Of a DNA stretch of 64,000 nucleotides, positions 1-8,824 are shown piece by piece. Below the pieces are notes generated by a model, which worked only from the letters and a program-made list of their open reading frames with translations, was not told the DNA's origin and ran no database searches. Position 1 is the stretch's first letter. The number at the start of each line of letters is the position of its first letter. The stretch lies in assembly GCA_019240475.1 (NCBI GenBank), contig JAFAYI010000006.1, positions 1 through 64,000 on the forward strand, read 5' to 3'. The DNA comes from Acidobacteriaceae bacterium (GTDB lineage: Bacteria; Acidobacteriota; Terriglobia; Bryobacterales; Bryobacteraceae). The translations under genes were made by a program, and so were the position numbers.

Positions 1-1
1 C

Positions 2-764
2 GTCAGCGTCGAGCCCGAGCACGCCGCGTCGATCGATCTGCGGGAAGCATTGCTGGCCGCGGCGCCGGATTTGCTGGACCGGAACGGCTCGTTTGGGTCG
101 GTCGTTTACCGGTTTTCGGGAATGAGCGAGGGCAATCTATTTGGGGCCTATGTTTAACGCGCACAACGGCCACCAAACGGCCTGTGCGCTTGATGGCCGG
201 CCGATGAACAAGACTTTAGCCCGCAGTCTACAGAAACCGTGTGGTGGCTGCCCCGGGCGAGCGCAACCGATTACCTGATCCTGGCGAACGCCTCGAAGGA
301 GCCTTTGATGGGATCGCTGATGATATCGGATGCGGGCGGGCGGAGCGTGCGGCAGGCGATCACGCCAGGATCGGCAGAAACGCAGCGATTCGATCTGCGC
401 GCCATGACGCAAGGCGCGCACCTGGCGGGAACGGAAGGCGGCATGACGGTCGAGGCGCCGACTGGGGGCGGGAACCTGATTACGTCGCATATTGTCTTCG
501 ATGAGACGACGGGCATGTCGGCGACGATGAAAGCGTTCGAGCGCGATCCCACCGAGAAGCCGAAGGCGCATACGATGCGGGCGCCGATGATGGCGTTGGC
601 AAATCCTGATCCGGTACTAATGTTTCCCTCCGGAACGAAGCTGGTTCCACAGGTTTTCCCGCGCATTTCCACAGGAGTCCCACTACGGGTGGGAGCGTCC
701 TTTGTGGCCGAGTCAGACCTGATTCCGGTGGCGGCGAGCTTCGACGAGAGCGCCATCGGCGAGG
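2..764 (+). pseudogene. decayed exported/repeat-type protein gene, 5' end outside window
   Basis: Reading frame 2 is open from the window edge to a TAA at 155-157, has a second stop at 191-193, then is open again in the same frame from 194 (..SPQSTETVWWLPRAS..) to about 838. Between about 150 and 200 a different frame gives a plausible bridge (MFNAHNGHQTACALDGRP), which suggests two compensating indels. Residues from 'TDYLILANASKEP' to 'FPSGTKLVPQVF' (ends near 658) look like a real, well-behaved protein with a repeated-domain flavour; after that the translation loses character. I do not recognise a named family with certainty. It may be a pseudogene, or one gene broken by sequence error. The 3' end is uncertain because a convergent gene starts its stop codon at 765. 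Confidence 0.45.
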
Positions 765-1682
765 TCACTTCGCGGTGGCCTTGCGATAGACTAATCGCGC
801 AGCGGCAATGTCCTCCGCTCCGATCCCTAGCGACTTGAACACGATGGTTTTTCCGGCCTCGGGCTTGTTCACTTTTCCGGCGAGCAGCTCGCCGAGTTCC
901 GCGTAGACGGGCGCGCCCGATTGCACGATCTCGGCCGATTCACAGGCCGCCGATTCGCGCGATTCTACGATCACGGTTGCGGTCCGCATTAGAACATCGT
1001 CCACTTCCCGCGCTTTGAGACCGACCGCGCCGACAGCGTTGACATAGGCGCCGGGCTTCACCCATTCGCCTCGCACGATCGGCGCCGCAGCATTAGTCAC
1101 TGTCACGATCACATCCGCGCCGCGCACCGCTTCCTCGACAGTCACTGTTGTGGCGCCGATCTCGCCGGCAAACTTGCGGGCGTGCTCAGGAGTTCGGCTC
1201 CAGACGCGCACTTCTTGGAACGAGCGCATCCTTGTTAACGCCAGGAAATGAGTTCGCGCTTGCACGCCGCTGCCAAGAATCGCGAGAGTCGCCGCGTTTG
1301 GGCGCGAAAGTTCGCGCGTGGCGATGGCGGAAACCGCCGCGGTGCGCCAGGCAGTGATTATGCGGCCGTCCATGACCGCAAGCGTCTCGCCGGTCTGACT
1401 GTCGAAGAGTTGGATGGAGGCGAGGTGAGTGGGCAGGCCGCGCCCGGCGTTTGCCGGAACCACCGTGACAAGCTTCGCGCCGAACACATCTTCAAAGAGG
1501 GCCGGCATAAGACCGAAAAAAGCCCCCGGCTGAGGCATGGGAACGATGCCGCGCAGAGGCTGAATGACTCTGCCGGCCGAGAAATCGATCAACGCTTTTT
1601 CGATGGCCGGCAGGAGTTCATCGAAAACGAGGAGCTGTTCTACTCGGGATTCGGATAGGAACAATGGGTCCGAGTTCGGCAC
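765..1682 (-). CDS. ornithine cyclodeaminase / mu-crystallin family protein
   Basis: A 305-residue NAD(P)-dependent enzyme of the OCD/mu-crystallin family, whose members cyclise ornithine to proline or reduce ketimines/imines such as pyrroline-2-carboxylate. The Rossmann motif GSGVQA is at residues 137-142. The family signature DGRIITAWRTAA is at about 105-116, and the conserved active-site lysine corresponds to K70 in GAKLVTVVPAN. Length is normal (about 300-350). The start is GTG at 1682 with only a weak purine-rich stretch upstream; no better start is seen. It is transcribed divergently from the MoxR-type gene with a 101-bp gap that must hold both promoters. The family is certain; the substrate (ornithine, alanine or a cyclic imine) cannot be told from sequence. 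Confidence 0.85.
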   Translation of the reverse strand: MPNSDPLFLSESRVEQLLVFDELLPAIEKALIDFSAGRVIQPLRGIVPMPQPGAFFGLMPALFEDVFGAKLVTVVPANAGRGLPTHLASIQLFDSQTGETLAVMDGRIITAWRTAAVSAIATRELSRPNAATLAILGSGVQARTHFLALTRMRSFQEVRVWSRTPEHARKFAGEIGATTVTVEEAVRGADVIVTVTNAAAPIVRGEWVKPGAYVNAVGAVGLKAREVDDVLMRTATVIVESRESAACESAEIVQSGAPVYAELGELLAGKVNKPEAGKTIVFKSLGIGAEDIAAARLVYRKATAK

Positions 1683-1783
1683 TTGTTTCTATTCTGAATT
1701 GCTTCACGATGAAGCGTTGCTAGACTTATGTCTGACAACCGACTCGCGAGCGCACCGCGAGATGGGTGCGCGCTAAAGGTAGA

Positions 1784-3313
1784 ATGCCTCACCCTGACTT
1801 GCCACGAACGCTGGGCGCGCTTCGCTCCAGTCGTTTTGCCGATCAGCTTCAACCCGAGCGCAAGCTGAAGGACGAACTGCGCTCCAATCTGCTTTGCAAA
1901 TTGGAGCGCAAAGAGACTTTGTTTCCCGGCGTGATGGGATATGAAGACACCGTGATTCCCCAGGTGGTAAACGCCATTCTGTCTCGGCATAACTTCATAC
2001 TTCTGGGTTTACGCGGGCAAGCCAAGACGCGGCTGGCGCGGATGTTGACGCGCCTGCTCGACCCGCGCACGCCGTATGTTGCCGGCTGCGAGATTCGCGA
2101 CCATCCTTTTCAACCCATCTGCAAGCAGTGCCGCGAGAAGATCGCCGCTATGGGAGACGAGACGCCGATTGCATGGCTGTCTCACGAAGAGCGCTATGTG
2201 GAAAAGTTGGCAACGCCCGATGTGACGATCGCGGATTTGATTGGAGACATCGACCCCATCAAGGCGGCGCGCGCCGGGCAGGATATCTCGAACGAACTGA
2301 CTATCCACTACGGGCTGCTGCCACGCGCCAATCGGGGCATCTTCGTCATTAATGAACTGCCGGACCTGGCGGGCAAGGTCCAGGTCGGACTATTCAACAT
2401 CATGCAAGAAGGCGATGTCCAAATAAAGGGCTACCCGGTACGCCTGCCGCTCGACATGCTGCTGGTCTTTACTGCGAATCCGGAAGACTACACGGCGCGC
2501 GGGAAGATTATCACGCCGCTGAAGGATCGCATCGGAAGCGAGATCCGCACGCACTATCCGCACACGGTTTCGCAGGGCATGGACATCACGCGGCAGGAAG
2601 CGTGGATGCGCCGCCGGTCGCCGGTCCAGATCGAAGTGCCTCTCTACATACATGAGGTGGTAGAGCACTTGGCGTTCTTGGCGCGCGAAGATAAGCGCGT
2701 GGATAAGCGCTCGGGTGTTTCGCAACGACTACCTATCTCGGTGTTGGAGAGCGTGATCTCGAACGCCGAGCGCAGAGGAATCCGGGCTAAAGAGAGCAAC
2801 GCTGTGCCGCGGATCCTGGACCTCTATGCGGCGCTGCCGTCCATTACCGGCAAGCTCGAATTGGAGTACGAAGGGGAGCTGAAGGGCGCCGACGCCGTGG
2901 CCCGCGAGTTGATTCGCAGCGCAGTCGGTAAAGTGTTCAACTCCTATTTCGACGGGGTAAATTTGCGCCAGGTGGTGCAGTGGTTCGAGTTGGGCGGTTC
3001 GCTCCGGCTGGAAGAAGAAACGCCCGCGCACGCGATGGTAGAGCAGCTCGGGCGCATACAGGACCTGCTTCCGTTCACAAAGAAATTGGGGCTTTGCGAA
3101 AGCGAGAGCGATGCCTTGCGTGCATCGGCGGGGGAATTCATTCTCGAAGGGCTATATGCACATCGGCGTATCAGCCGGAATGAAGAGTTGGAGTTTGTCG
3201 CCGGCGAGCGGCCATCGCGGGAAGAACGAAGCCGCGACGAGCGGGACGAATATCGCCGCGGCAACGATCCGCGGCGCGGCGGCTCCGGAGGGGGACGCCG
3301 CAACCTGAACTGA
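1784..3313 (+). CDS. MoxR/magnesium-chelatase-type AAA+ ATPase
   Basis: A 509-residue AAA+ ATPase of the MoxR/ChlI group. It is expected to work as a chaperone-like ring with the von Willebrand A protein encoded 25 bp downstream. Walker A is GLRGQAKT (residues 75-82, alanine where glycine is usual), Walker B GIFVINE (185-191), sensor 1 FTANPEDY (229-236), with an arginine-finger candidate in LKDRIGSE. A three-cysteine insertion (C102, C113, C116) follows Walker A and could bind zinc. The C-terminus ends in an Arg/Gly-rich tail. I chose ATG 1784 (MPHPDLPRT); an in-frame GTG at 1766 would add six residues. Not a true Mg-chelatase by context: no bacteriochlorophyll genes are present. The client is unknown. 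Confidence 0.82.
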   Translation: MPHPDLPRTLGALRSSRFADQLQPERKLKDELRSNLLCKLERKETLFPGVMGYEDTVIPQVVNAILSRHNFILLGLRGQAKTRLARMLTRLLDPRTPYVAGCEIRDHPFQPICKQCREKIAAMGDETPIAWLSHEERYVEKLATPDVTIADLIGDIDPIKAARAGQDISNELTIHYGLLPRANRGIFVINELPDLAGKVQVGLFNIMQEGDVQIKGYPVRLPLDMLLVFTANPEDYTARGKIITPLKDRIGSEIRTHYPHTVSQGMDITRQEAWMRRRSPVQIEVPLYIHEVVEHLAFLAREDKRVDKRSGVSQRLPISVLESVISNAERRGIRAKESNAVPRILDLYAALPSITGKLELEYEGELKGADAVARELIRSAVGKVFNSYFDGVNLRQVVQWFELGGSLRLEEETPAHAMVEQLGRIQDLLPFTKKLGLCESESDALRASAGEFILEGLYAHRRISRNEELEFVAGERPSREERSRDERDEYRRGNDPRRGGSGGGRRNLN

Positions 3314-3338
3314 ATCGCGCCGGCAGAAAGGAGCTTGG

Positions 3339-4577
3339 ATGAGGCGGATCTCCTATTCACGACTTTCCGAGGAGGATCTCGGTATTGAAATGGAGGATCT
3401 GCTGCGGGCTCTCGCCGATTATCTTCTGCAAAGCGGGTATCAGAACCCATACCTGCAGTTCTCCGAGATGAACGAGCACACGCTCGAAGAGCTGAAGCAG
3501 GCTATCGAACGCGCCCTTGAAAGCGGCGAACTGTTCGATCCGGACCAACTCGAGCAGATGCGCGAACGCTTGCAGCAGATGTCCGGACAGCAGCGCGAAT
3601 CGCTGGTCGAGCGTTTGATGCAGAAGCTGGAGCAAGCCGGCTACATCAATACGGACGGACCGCCGCCCGAATCGCCCACGGCGCCGGGTTCAACGGGCGG
3701 CCCGGAGAGTAATCCGCGTTTCGAGGTAACGGATAAAGCGATCGACTTTCTGGGATTCAAGACGCTGAAAGACCTGCTCGGGTCGCTCGGCAAGTCGAGT
3801 TTCGGCGCGCACGATACGCGAGACCTTGCGACGGGGGTCGATGCGAGCGGTGGATCGAAGTGCTATGAGTTCGGCGACACGCTGAATCTGGACGTGAGCA
3901 CCACGTTGTTCTCAGCGATGCAGCGCGAAGGGCTGCATCTGCCGCTGGAGCTTGAATACTCCGATCTGCACGTGCATCAGTCCGAATACCAAAGCTCTTG
4001 CGCAACCGTGCTGATGCTCGATTGCAGCCATAGCATGATTCTGTATGGCGAGGACCGATTCACGCCAGCGAAGAAAGTGGCGCTTGCGCTTTCGCATTTG
4101 ATCCGTACGCAGTATCCCGGCGATTCGCTGCGATGCGTGCTGTTCCACGATTCGGCGGAGGAGATGCACATCTCGGAATTGGCGCGGGTGCAAGTGGGAC
4201 CTTACTATACGAATACGCGGGACGGCCTGATTCTTGCGCAGCGGCTTCTGGCGCAAGAGCGCAAAGACATGAAGCAGATCATCATGATCACGGACGGGAA
4301 ACCTTCGGCTTTGACGCTGGACGACGGGCGAATCTATAAGAACGCGTTCGGGCTCGATCCGCTGGTAATCAGCCAGACCTTGGAAGAAGTGGCGCGCTGC
4401 AAGAAGCGCGGCATTCTGATCAACACTTTTATGCTGGCGAGCGATTACGGCCTGGTGCAATTCGTGCAGAAGGTGACGCAGATGTGCTCGGGCAAGGCGT
4501 ATTTCACGACTCCGTATACGCTTGGGAATTACCTACTGATGGACTACATGAACCGCAAGACGCGGACCATACATTGA
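3339..4577 (+). CDS. von Willebrand factor A domain protein (MoxR partner)
   Basis: A 412-residue protein with an acidic, helical N-terminal half (residues 1-105), a Pro/Gly linker (about 107-126) and a C-terminal VWA domain. The metal-ion-dependent adhesion site is DCSHS (228-232), with a threonine candidate in TNTRDG (291-296) and ITDG at 317-320. There is no signal peptide, so it is probably cytoplasmic, like ChlD-type partners of AAA+ ATPases. A good ribosome site (AAGGAG, 3327-3332) precedes the ATG. Pairing with the ATPase upstream is the usual MoxR-VWA arrangement, in which the VWA protein presents clients for metal insertion or remodelling. The specific client is unknown. Confidence 0.82.
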   Translation: MRRISYSRLSEEDLGIEMEDLLRALADYLLQSGYQNPYLQFSEMNEHTLEELKQAIERALESGELFDPDQLEQMRERLQQMSGQQRESLVERLMQKLEQAGYINTDGPPPESPTAPGSTGGPESNPRFEVTDKAIDFLGFKTLKDLLGSLGKSSFGAHDTRDLATGVDASGGSKCYEFGDTLNLDVSTTLFSAMQREGLHLPLELEYSDLHVHQSEYQSSCATVLMLDCSHSMILYGEDRFTPAKKVALALSHLIRTQYPGDSLRCVLFHDSAEEMHISELARVQVGPYYTNTRDGLILAQRLLAQERKDMKQIIMITDGKPSALTLDDGRIYKNAFGLDPLVISQTLEEVARCKKRGILINTFMLASDYGLVQFVQKVTQMCSGKAYFTTPYTLGNYLLMDYMNRKTRTIH

Positions 4578-4595
4578 TCCAGGTTCACGGAAACT

Positions 4596-6284
4596 ATGAA
4601 AAAAGTGGCTCTTCTGACGCTCGTTGTGGCGGCGGCCGTTTCTGCTCAGCAGTTCGCCTCGGTTCCGGAGCAGGGCCGCTCCATGGTGGTTACGAAGTAT
4701 GGAATCGCCGCGGCGCCGCAGTTTTTGGCATCGCAGGCAGGCGCCGAAATCCTGCAGGCCGGCGGAAACGCGGTAGACGCAGCGATCGCGGCAAACGCAG
4801 TGATGGGAGTGACGCAGCCCTACGTGAACGGCATCGGAGGCGACCTGTTCGCGATCGTGTATGAGGCCAAGAGCGGGAAGCTGTATGGCCTGAACTCAAG
4901 CGGCTGGACGCCCAAGGCGCTGACGATCGAGTATCTTCAGGCGCATCATATCGACAAGCTCGATCCCATCGGCGTGCATACAGTCGACGTGCCAGGCTGC
5001 GTAGCCGGATGGGAGGCGCTGCGGCGACGCTTCGGCAGCCTGCCGTTTGAGAAGCTACTGAGCCCGGCGATATTTTATGCCGAGAATGGGTTCCCGCTCG
5101 CGGAGAAGAATGCGCGTTACTGGCGCGCCAAGTCGCTGCTGAAGCAACCGGGCTACGCGCAGACGTACTTGCCCGGAGGATCGGCGCCGGGATTAGGGGA
5201 TATCTTCAAGAATCCGGCTCTCGGCGAGTCGCTTCGGCAGATTGCGGCGCACGGGCGCGATGCGTTTTATAACGGGAAGCTCACGCAGGTGATGGTTGAT
5301 TTCTTGCGAGCGCAGGGCGGCACGCACACAGTGGAAGACTTCAAAGATTTCGAGCCTGAATGGGTGGAGCCGCTTTCAACCACCTATCGCGGATGGACCG
5401 TCTATGAACTGCCACCTAACGGCCAAGGCATCGCGGCGCTTTCGATGCTCAACATCATGGAGCATTTTCCGCTTTCGACATACGGGCATAATTCGGCGGA
5501 CGCGCTGCAGGTCATGATCGAGGCGAAGAAGCTGGCTTACGCCGACATGGTGCATTATGTGGGCGACCCGCGCTTCACACCGGTTCCAGTGAAGGAGATG
5601 CTTTCGAAGGACTTGGCGTCAGAGCGCGCGAAGCTGATTCAGATGGATCACGCGGCTTGCCAAGTGGTCCCGTCGCAGATCGTGCAGCAGTTGAATGCGC
5701 AAGGGCATTCGACCATATTCCTTTCGACGATCGATAAAGACGGCAACATCGTTTCGCTTATCCAGAGCAATTACGCAGGCTACGGGACGGGCATGGTAGC
5801 GCCTGGCACGGGTTTTTCGTTTCACGACCGCGGCGCGGGATTCGAGCTGACGCCGGGCAAGCCGAATTCGCTGGCCGGACACAAGCGGCCGCTGCATACC
5901 ATCATTCCGGCCTTCATGGAAAAAGGCGATTTGAAGATTGGATTCGGCATCATGGGGGGATGGAACCAGGCGCAGGCGCATGCGCAGTTTGTCGCGAACA
6001 TCGTCGATTTCGGGATGAACTTGCAGGCGGCGATGGAAGCGGCGCGGTTCACCAAGGCGACGTTTCAGGGATGCGATGTGGAAATGGAATCGCGCATTCC
6101 GCAAGCAGTTCGGGACGAGTTGACCAGGCGCGGGCACGAGATCAAGCTGCTGGAGCCGTTTTCGTTCACGGTGGGGCAGGGCGAAGCGGTGATGCGCGAT
6201 GGCAAGCGAGAGGTGAACTTCGCGGGGGCCGATCCGCGGAGTGATGGCGAGGCCATTCCGGAGAGTCCGACAGTGTTTCGATAG
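4596..6284 (+). CDS. ggt: gamma-glutamyltransferase, exported
   Basis: A 562-residue gamma-glutamyltranspeptidase, an N-terminal-nucleophile hydrolase that splits glutathione and other gamma-glutamyl compounds in the periplasm after self-cleavage into two subunits. The signal peptide is MKKVALLTLVVAAAVSAQ, with likely cleavage after VSA. Hallmarks are QAGGNAVDAAIAANA (54-68) and NGIGGDLFAIV (78-88). The predicted catalytic threonine is T373 in GHSTIFLSTIDKDGN, placed seven residues before the Asp of DKDGN as in E. coli GGT. The residues after the nucleophile are Ile-Phe instead of Thr-His, a common variant in this superfamily. It starts 18 bp after the VWA gene, so co-transcription is possible. 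It ends one base before the convergent permease gene. Confidence 0.88.
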   Translation: MKKVALLTLVVAAAVSAQQFASVPEQGRSMVVTKYGIAAAPQFLASQAGAEILQAGGNAVDAAIAANAVMGVTQPYVNGIGGDLFAIVYEAKSGKLYGLNSSGWTPKALTIEYLQAHHIDKLDPIGVHTVDVPGCVAGWEALRRRFGSLPFEKLLSPAIFYAENGFPLAEKNARYWRAKSLLKQPGYAQTYLPGGSAPGLGDIFKNPALGESLRQIAAHGRDAFYNGKLTQVMVDFLRAQGGTHTVEDFKDFEPEWVEPLSTTYRGWTVYELPPNGQGIAALSMLNIMEHFPLSTYGHNSADALQVMIEAKKLAYADMVHYVGDPRFTPVPVKEMLSKDLASERAKLIQMDHAACQVVPSQIVQQLNAQGHSTIFLSTIDKDGNIVSLIQSNYAGYGTGMVAPGTGFSFHDRGAGFELTPGKPNSLAGHKRPLHTIIPAFMEKGDLKIGFGIMGGWNQAQAHAQFVANIVDFGMNLQAAMEAARFTKATFQGCDVEMESRIPQAVRDELTRRGHEIKLLEPFSFTVGQGEAVMRDGKREVNFAGADPRSDGEAIPESPTVFR

Positions 6285-6285
6285 T

Positions 6286-8748
6286 CTACTCCTGGCGCAG
6301 CGCTTTGACCGGATCGATGCGTGCGGCGCGCCAGGCCGGGATGCCGCCTGCGATCAACGCGGTCGCGGCCAGGACGCAAGCCACTGCCGCAAACGTCAAA
6401 GGATCGTCCGGGGAGACATCGAATAGCAGATTCGCCACAAGGCGCGTCAACGCCAGCGCGGCGCATAACCCGACCACGATGCCGGCAACGGCTAACCGCA
6501 TGCTCTGTCCAACAACGATACCGATGACGTTTGAGGCGCGAGCACCCATAGCCATGCGGATGCCGATCTCGCTCGTTCGCTGCAGAACCATGTAGGCCAT
6601 CACTCCATACACTCCGATGACCGCGAGCACCATACCCAACAGGCCGAAGAGGCCGAACAAAGCGGCGGCGATACGCGGCGCCCAGAGCGCCTGCCCGATC
6701 ACCTGTTGCATGGTGGAAGGGTTCAGCAAGGCCAGATCCGGGTCGAGCGATTGCACGGCTGCGGTGACGCCGGGAAGCGCGCGTTCGGGCGGAATAGACG
6801 CGCGGACCGCGAGCACGGCGAAGGGCTGATAGTCCTGCTCCCAGGGCATGTAAACAACGGGCTGCGGCACTTCGCCGATGTTGATCACGGTAGTTTGCTT
6901 CACCACGCCGACGACTTCGATGAGATCGGGTCCCGCGAAGTGGAAGCGCTTGCCCGCCGCTTTCTGCCCGGGCCAAAAGCGACGCGCCATGGCTTCGGAG
7001 ACGACCGCGACGCGACGAGTGCCGGCGCGATCGAAACGACTCAATAGCCGCCCTTCGACGAGCGGTATGCGCCAGGTATCGAAAAATCCAGGCGTCACGG
7101 CCGAAGACAGCACCAGCGTGCCGAGGCGAGAATCCACCGGATCGGTTTCATGAAAAGCAGTCTGCAGAAATCCGCCGCCCAAGGGCGCGGTGTCGGCGAT
7201 GGCCGCCGCGGCTACGCCGGGAACGGCCTGCACGCGCTCCAGAACGGAGCGCGTGAATTGCATGCCGCGCTGCGGGGTCATGCGCTCCGATCCGAGATCG
7301 AAGGCGAGGACGCAGAGGTCGCGCGTATCGAAGCCGAGGTCGATGCGTTGTGCATTCTGCATGCTGCGGACAAACAAGCCGGCGCCGGCGAGCGCGACCA
7401 TCGCGAGAGCCATCTCGCAAACCACCAGGGCGCTGCGAAGCCGGTTCCTTCCGCCGCCTTGGATATTGCCTCGGCCGCCGGTGTTGAGGATGCTGGCGAG
7501 ATCCGGAGCCGAGGAGCGAAAGATCGGGGCCAGCCCAAACAGCAGGCCTGTTAGTAGGCTGGCGGCTAGCGTGAATGCGCAGACCCGAGCATCCAATTGC
7601 AAAGCGATTGAGCTTTGAGCAAGAAACGAAGGCCGCAGACTCCAGAGGAGCCGCGCACCCGCCCAACCGATGGCGATCCCCAGGGCGCCGCCGGCGAGAG
7701 CCAGCAGTTCCGCTTCCATCAACAAATGCGCAACCAGGCTGGAGCGGCTGGCGCCCAACGCCACGCGAATACCCATTTCGCGGGCGCGCTTTGTGGCCCG
7801 CGCCAAAGACAAATTGGCGATATTGGCGCAGGCGATCAGCAGCACGAAGCCGACCGCGCCGGACAGCGCGAAGGCGGCAGCGGTAGTTTGACCGCGCGGG
7901 AGGAAACCGAGAGCGGCTTCCGAGAGCGGCGAAGTCTCGACGCTCCGGCCGCGATTGTCGGCTGGGTATTCGGCTTCGAGCCTGGCGAAGATCGTTTGCA
8001 GGCTGGCGAGAGCGCGGCGCTCATCCACTCCGGGCTTCAGGCGAGCAAACGCACTGAGCATTCGCATGCGCCGGGAGTTGAAGAATTGCTCGGCGGGTCC
8101 ACTTAGCACCTGGGAATGCATGCTGAGGGGAATCCAAGCGACTTCGGCGGGCCCGACGGTGAGCGTGCCTTTGAAATCCGGGGGCGCAACTCCGATGATC
8201 TCGTAGGGCACGGTGTTGAGAGCGACGGTGCGGCCCACGGCTTTCGGGTCGCCGCCGTAGAGACGCTGCCAAAGACGGTAACTGAGGACCGCGCCAGCGT
8301 TTCCACCGGGCAAACGGTCTTCGTCGGGCCGAAACAGGCGGCCGGCGGCGGCTTGGATCCCTAGCACCTGAAAGTAGTTGGCAGTGGTCAAGAATACCGT
8401 TTGCTGTAGCGGCTTCCCCGCCCCGGTGAGTGTGACGCCGGTTTGCATGAATCCCACGGCGCCGGTGAAGACATCGTTCTGATCGCGGAGATCCTTGAAG
8501 TTCGGAACGGAGAGCGTCGTTCGGGCGAGGTTAGAAATCGTGGAGTGAGTGGCATGATCGACCTGATAAAGTTCGACCACCGCGGAGGGATCTTTCACCG
8601 GAAGCGGGTGGAGAAAGACGGCGTTCGTGAGCGTGAAGATGGCGGTATTGGCGCCGATCCCCAGACCAAGCGAAAGGAGCGCGGCGAGCGTGTACCCCGG
8701 AGCGTGCCGCAGAGTTCGGGCGGCGTATTTCAGATTCTGCAGCGCCAT
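6286..8748 (-). CDS. MacB-like orphan ABC permease (ADOP family)
   Basis: An 820-residue membrane protein of the acidobacterial duplicated orphan permease type. These are MacB/FtsX-like permeases made of two repeated halves with no ATP-binding subunit encoded nearby. The N-terminus (LKYAARTLRHAPGYTLAALL, then LGLGIGANTAIFTLTNAV) is the family signature. A large periplasmic domain follows, then a mid-protein FtsX-like module (ANIANLSLARATKRAREMG). The second periplasmic domain and C-terminal FtsX domain end in ASNVIGIVVGQSMRLAVAG and PAWRAARIDPVKALRQE. The substrate is unknown; exporters of lipids, peptides or macrolides are related. The gene is monocistronic, convergent with ggt and divergent from the symporter operon. 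Confidence 0.88.
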   Translation of the reverse strand: MALQNLKYAARTLRHAPGYTLAALLSLGLGIGANTAIFTLTNAVFLHPLPVKDPSAVVELYQVDHATHSTISNLARTTLSVPNFKDLRDQNDVFTGAVGFMQTGVTLTGAGKPLQQTVFLTTANYFQVLGIQAAAGRLFRPDEDRLPGGNAGAVLSYRLWQRLYGGDPKAVGRTVALNTVPYEIIGVAPPDFKGTLTVGPAEVAWIPLSMHSQVLSGPAEQFFNSRRMRMLSAFARLKPGVDERRALASLQTIFARLEAEYPADNRGRSVETSPLSEAALGFLPRGQTTAAAFALSGAVGFVLLIACANIANLSLARATKRAREMGIRVALGASRSSLVAHLLMEAELLALAGGALGIAIGWAGARLLWSLRPSFLAQSSIALQLDARVCAFTLAASLLTGLLFGLAPIFRSSAPDLASILNTGGRGNIQGGGRNRLRSALVVCEMALAMVALAGAGLFVRSMQNAQRIDLGFDTRDLCVLAFDLGSERMTPQRGMQFTRSVLERVQAVPGVAAAAIADTAPLGGGFLQTAFHETDPVDSRLGTLVLSSAVTPGFFDTWRIPLVEGRLLSRFDRAGTRRVAVVSEAMARRFWPGQKAAGKRFHFAGPDLIEVVGVVKQTTVINIGEVPQPVVYMPWEQDYQPFAVLAVRASIPPERALPGVTAAVQSLDPDLALLNPSTMQQVIGQALWAPRIAAALFGLFGLLGMVLAVIGVYGVMAYMVLQRTSEIGIRMAMGARASNVIGIVVGQSMRLAVAGIVVGLCAALALTRLVANLLFDVSPDDPLTFAAVACVLAATALIAGGIPAWRAARIDPVKALRQE

Positions 8749-8824
8749 TGGACACTGGACGTACCAAGAAAAAGAACGTTACGCGCAAGGCCCGGTGAAA
8801 CGAGCGGGTGATATCTTCTGATGT

